Below, piece by piece: positions 59,801 to 64,000 of a DNA stretch of 64,000 bases (within the stretch, counting starts at the first letter, position 1; each line of letters opens with the position of its first letter). Source of the stretch: Holacanthus passer (taxonomy: Eukaryota; Chordata; Actinopteri; Pomacanthidae). A program made the translations under genes and the position numbers. Location: contig JAFREQ010000180.1 of assembly GCA_025331565.1 (NCBI GenBank), positions 310,001 through 374,000 of the forward strand, given 5' to 3'. The notes below the pieces were generated by a model, which searched no databases, had not been told where the DNA came from, and was given only the letters and a program-made list of their open reading frames with translations.

Positions 59801-62800
59801 ATCAGTACGCTCAGTTCATAAAAACTCTGATGTTTGCTATTTTGACCACTAGGGCCATGATACATAACACTCAAAATTCTATGTATCCACAGATCGGAGG
59901 CAAATGCACACACACTTTTTTTTTACATGTCAAAACCTCTATGGCTCCACCGGTCTTTAGACCTGTCAAGGAAAATAACCGTTTCGTCTGCAAGTCTAAC
60001 AACACCAGATCAACCATCATCGACTAATAGTCTATGATCACATATTATAGTTGAGAGTTTTGGACTGTTAGCGGGTAAAACAAGCATTTTGAAGACGTCA
60101 CCTTCGACTGTGGGAAATTGGAATGAACATTTTCCACTACATTCTGGCATTTTATAGTCAAGACAATACAAAAAAAAAGTCAGTAAAGTAAATCAGCAGT
60201 AAAATGTAAAATTTGTTGAAAAAACAAATATATTTTCATTTTCAAATACTAATATCTGTATTGACCTAAAAAGTCTGGTATGTGTCGAGCTTATACTTAT
60301 AGCAACTGTATTATCATTCATTCATTACATGTACCTGTCAATCTGAGCACACAAACGTAATTCACTGAAATTTACAAATGCCTCTTAATGCGCCTGGCTC
60401 TTTATAAATCCATGTGTATACTGCAATAGTGAATTTAGACAACAACCTAAATGAATCTAATGTTTTATTATCAGATTCTGTCCCTCACATCTGTTTCATT
60501 TCCCTTCACTATATCACATTACACTTGCTCTAGAAATGCTGTTTTTTGAAATGAACTGAAGAACAAAGGGCGAGCTGGTATGAGAAGTGACGGCTTACAG
60601 AAAGAAACCTGTAGGACACTGAAAGTAATTTCCAAGGAAAAGTCACATCCCTGACAGGAAAATGGAGAGTCTGAGCACAACAACAGAAATGAGCTGTTTG
60701 CACAAAAGACGAAGATGAAAACAGGAATCCACTACAACAAACAGTGCTTCACAAAGCAAAAGTCAGAATGTTTTCCAACGTGATTTTTCTCCCTCCAGCG
60801 GCAGCAGCACAGCCCTCTTTCTGTGCAGAACAGCCTGAGGGGGAGAGACATCAGTCTCAAGCTCAGACACCAGAGGTGACCAGTGACCAGAGGCACATTT
60901 GTGTCATGGTACATTACATGTCCAACAGACCCCTGTCGCTGGGAAAAATAAAAATGAACCCTTCTCAAAATAAATCTTCAGCACCATTGCAGGGAATGTG
61001 TTCTGCAGGACATGTTGGTGGCTCAGCGGCTGCAGACACCTACCACTTCATCCTGGCTGTCTCACACCAGCTCTGCCACTCTGCATGGCCTGATGGAGCA
61101 CCGCTGCACTTTTCATACTTCACTCTTAAGTCTGATCCTATCACTTTATCTGGGCGCACTTTATCTGTCAAGGCTAACTAGTGCTAGTCGGTCACTTGTT
61201 TCTGTTTTTATCTGCACTGAGCTGTGTCACTTTTTTGGGACTCTTTCTGATCAGTTTACCACATTGCTTCCAGACACTAGAGAGTCTGGACATGTTTTTG
61301 TGGAGGTCTACGGCAAACAGTGTTTTGGCAGCATGTATCTTTATCATACTTGCTTTTCGATTACTGACCTGTGTGTCTAATTCTGATCAGTATTAGGAAA
61401 ATGATTTAACCAAAACCAAAATATGCTGCTAACTGTCAGTTAGAAAGCTTGTCAGTTTGGTTCACACAGATTCTTCTAAAGATGCATTTACATCATCAAA
61501 CCGTATGCAATCCATTGCTCTTCTGGTATTGTTTCAGTTTTAATAGAATTCGCCAAACTCAAAATGAAAAATTGCTGCAAAATCAAAATGCTGTGTTGTG
61601 ACCCGACCATGACCAGGATGTGATTTTTATGTGCAATGTGCATTTTTATAAATGCTATAAAACACTTTACATTCTCTACAGCTTCTTTTTTAACAAAGGT
61701 AAAATGTCACAAACTAATGGTGTAAAAATGAAGTAAGCCACAGAGAGTTTGAACAGAAGCCTCAGGGTACATTTCACCAAGTTTCCATCACTGTGACTTG
61801 GACAACAACAGTTAGAGCTCAGTCGCCTGCATTTCCCTCAGCTCTTGTGACGACTTTATTCCAGCGTGGGGGGAAATCTGACACAGAGAAATCTGTGTGT
61901 GAAGGCCCTCCCCAAGAGCTCGACGCTGGTATTTAGCTGCAGGGCAGCAGAAGTGAAGGCACAGCTACAGTCTGGGGAGCTGGAAATGAATCCCCGATGA
62001 TGTTAGCAGGAATGGAAACATGGGAACTGTGGCAGAATTAGGAAGAGCAGGGGGCAGCGGATGAAAAAGATTAAATTAGGTGGCCAGTTCCCCTAACAAA
62101 TAAAACAGAATCTTAGCTTGTGACTGTAATACTGGTCATTTTAGAATGTGTGTAATTCAGTGAAGTGTGGTGACCAGGGTCTGAAATGAAGTTTTCTACC
62201 ACTGTGGCAGGTCACGGAACACAGCCACTCAGCACTGTTGTCTGCCACTGCTGGAGTCTGTGTGGAAGGCTTGAGCATTCAGAACTCAGTTCACAATGAG
62301 TCACTGGTACCTGGCAATAGAAATATGGAATATACTGTGTCATCATGTCACCTTAATCCCTGACTATTCTCAACCTGAGAATTGCTTTTTAAAAAGAATA
62401 TTTATTAATACAAATAAAGTCAATCTGCCACGGAGGCACCTGCCGCAGACAACATTCACCCTGCATTCGGCAGGTGGCAGGTGCTAATTTAACAGCATAG
62501 TCACACGGATTACACATTAAAATAAAATAGTGCACTGAAATTCAAACACAGCAATGACCCTTAACAAAATGACCAGTGAGCAACAGAATACATACAAACA
62601 TGCTGAGAAGAGATATCTTCTTAAAGTACATTAACACAGATAAATAAACTTCAGTGGTCGACTGTCTGTCAGCTTCATCACTTGCCACATTGACATCAAC
62701 GCGACCTTTTGACTTATTCATAAAAACAAAACGCAAGGAGATTTTCTGGCATTAACAAAGGTCTGTTTTTATGACACTGTGTCACATTTGACTCTATTCC

Positions 62801-63020
62801 ACACAAAATATCAGGAAAATCCAACAAGCATAAGTGCACTATTCTGTCACCTAAAGGTAACCTGGAGTAGCATGATGGAACAGTGTTTTTGTGAGCAGGT
62901 CCCTGTTTTGATCTCCTGCAGGCAATTCAATACACATTCCCAGTGACATTCCCATGTAGAAGAAGAATGATGAAGACCGCTAGCTACCAATCAAAGCTAT
63001 CTGAATATTTTTTTTTTTTA
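56820..63020. other. No gene seen
   Basis: Just over 6 kb without a supported feature. Open frames at 59037-59453 (138 codons), 60744-61181 (145 codons) and 61012-61380 (122 codons) show no recognisable domain. The last two overlap in different frames, as chance frames do. A few AT-rich stretches (58390-58620, 60160-60260) occur. Confidence 0.5.
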
Positions 63021-63023
63021 AAA

Positions 63024-63270
63024 GTTGAAATATTGCAAAACATTTTTACACTTAGAGGAGATGGCGGAGTTGGCGTATTGACAAGTGGAAACAGATTCAG
63101 CAAATAAATCAAAAATGGCATTGACAAAAACATCAGATCTGTGTGGAGCGATGAGGAGACTGTAACCTTCCTCAAATTAACACTAGAAACAAACATAAAT
63201 GTCATCTTTCCATTATGGTTTCTACATTTTTTTTCCACCATTTGCAGTTTGACTGGCTCACTTTTAACCA
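63024..63270 (+). repeat. Dispersed repeat family D, copy 2
   Basis: Same ordered blocks as 54015-54240: tgaaatattgcaaaa, gagttggcg, tggaaacagattcag, agatctgtgtggagcgatg and gtttgactggctcactttta. A T run (63008-63019) precedes it. Confidence 0.7.
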
Positions 63271-63274
63271 CCTC

Positions 63275-64000
63275 ATCTCACTGTGTCCTCTTCTTCTATA
63301 AAGGCTGACTACTGCTTATATCATTGAATTGAAATTGAAAAGTTCTGATATTTGCGTAACAGTAGTGGATGGACCTTAAATGGAGCAATTTTTGCTGCTT
63401 TTTATGAAATTAAAATCTTAAACTTGGCTAAACCTGGCTACTGATCATAACCACTCATAGCACACAAGGTCCGTTTGCAACCACACAACTCAGAAGATCT
63501 TTCAATTATTGAAAATGAGAAAAAAATGGGAAGTTCCTCGAGGTAAGTACAAAAAACAAGAAATAATTCAACTTAGTAATACGTCTTCTGCAAATTAAAT
63601 CTACAGCATGACATTGACTCTTCATGCTTCATTCTCCACAACAATTTGGGAGTCCTTGTTTATCTTCCTGAAGCCTTTCCATACCTAAGAAACGCTACTT
63701 TAGGAAGAGACCTGTCAACAAAAGTGCCAGGCATTTTCTGCAGCCCCTGGATGACAACATTATGAGGCTTACAGCCGCTGATAGTCTTCCCCAGGCTGGA
63801 AGAATTTAGCTGTGGGGCAGCACCTAGGAAAGCCTCCCTGCAGTGTCATAATGCCGCCTCAGGGAAATACACTGTGGGATTCAGAAGACGGTGAGTGACA
63901 GTGGCAAATTTACTAAGTGTTAGATTTCATGTTGGACACGTCGTGTGCAAAATGTGAACAAGCTCCGTCATGCAGCCTGCCACCGTGAGAAAGCCGTCTC
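63275..64000. other. No gene seen
   Basis: Unique-looking sequence to the window edge. The stretch around 63700-63900 is free of simple repeats and could be conserved, but this cannot be judged here. Confidence 0.45.

Noticed and set aside
60744..61380. Two overlapping plus-strand frames of 145 and 122 codons
   Set aside because: They overlap in different frames with no domain in either, so at least one is chance and neither has support.
1..64000. CRISPR arrays, bacterial operons, rRNA genes or well-known microRNA hairpins
   Set aside because: No regularly spaced direct repeats other than microsatellites, no prokaryotic gene packing, no 5S-like promoter, and none of the few microRNA seeds I looked for (such as let-7, miR-9, miR-10, miR-124, miR-137) was seen.

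Overview
The window looks like non-coding DNA from a ray-finned (teleost) fish. The grounds are: moderately AT-rich composition, no long open reading frame, a very high density of CA/TG microsatellites, and degraded copies of transposable elements of types I associate with fish genomes (Tc1 and hAT DNA transposons, tRNA-headed SINEs, tails of non-LTR retrotransposons). I found no exon of a host gene that I can defend. The region is either intergenic or lies inside large introns; the sequence does not say which.

Layout. 0-3 kb: a cluster of five long dinucleotide arrays. 3-11 kb: mostly unique sequence with old dispersed repeats, retrotransposon tails and a G run. 11.5-12.4 kb: an internally deleted hAT element with an exact 8-bp target-site duplication. 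12.7-18.7 kb: apparently unique. 19.5-20.9 kb: a Tc1-type element with long inverted ends and a dead transposase. 23-26 kb: dispersed repeats and a purine-rich tract. 27.4-29.0 kb: a pile-up of two SINEs, an almost intact tRNA-Ala(AGC)-like sequence and a broken retrotransposon endonuclease region. 33.9-34.9 kb: a second hAT element with an exact 8-bp duplication and a broken BED zinc-finger transposase on the minus strand. 35-64 kb: mostly unique sequence with scattered SINEs, dispersed repeats and microsatellites.

Four families of degenerate repeats (called A, B, C and D here) recur inside the window, and their copies can be matched to each other directly. No transposon protein here looks functional: each has stops, frameshifts, deletions or lost catalytic residues. 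I found no CRISPR array, operon, rRNA or undescribed protein system. The most informative items are the two hAT elements with intact insertion footprints, the Tc1 element whose inverted ends contain transposase coding sequence, and the tRNA-Ala-like gene beside a SINE.
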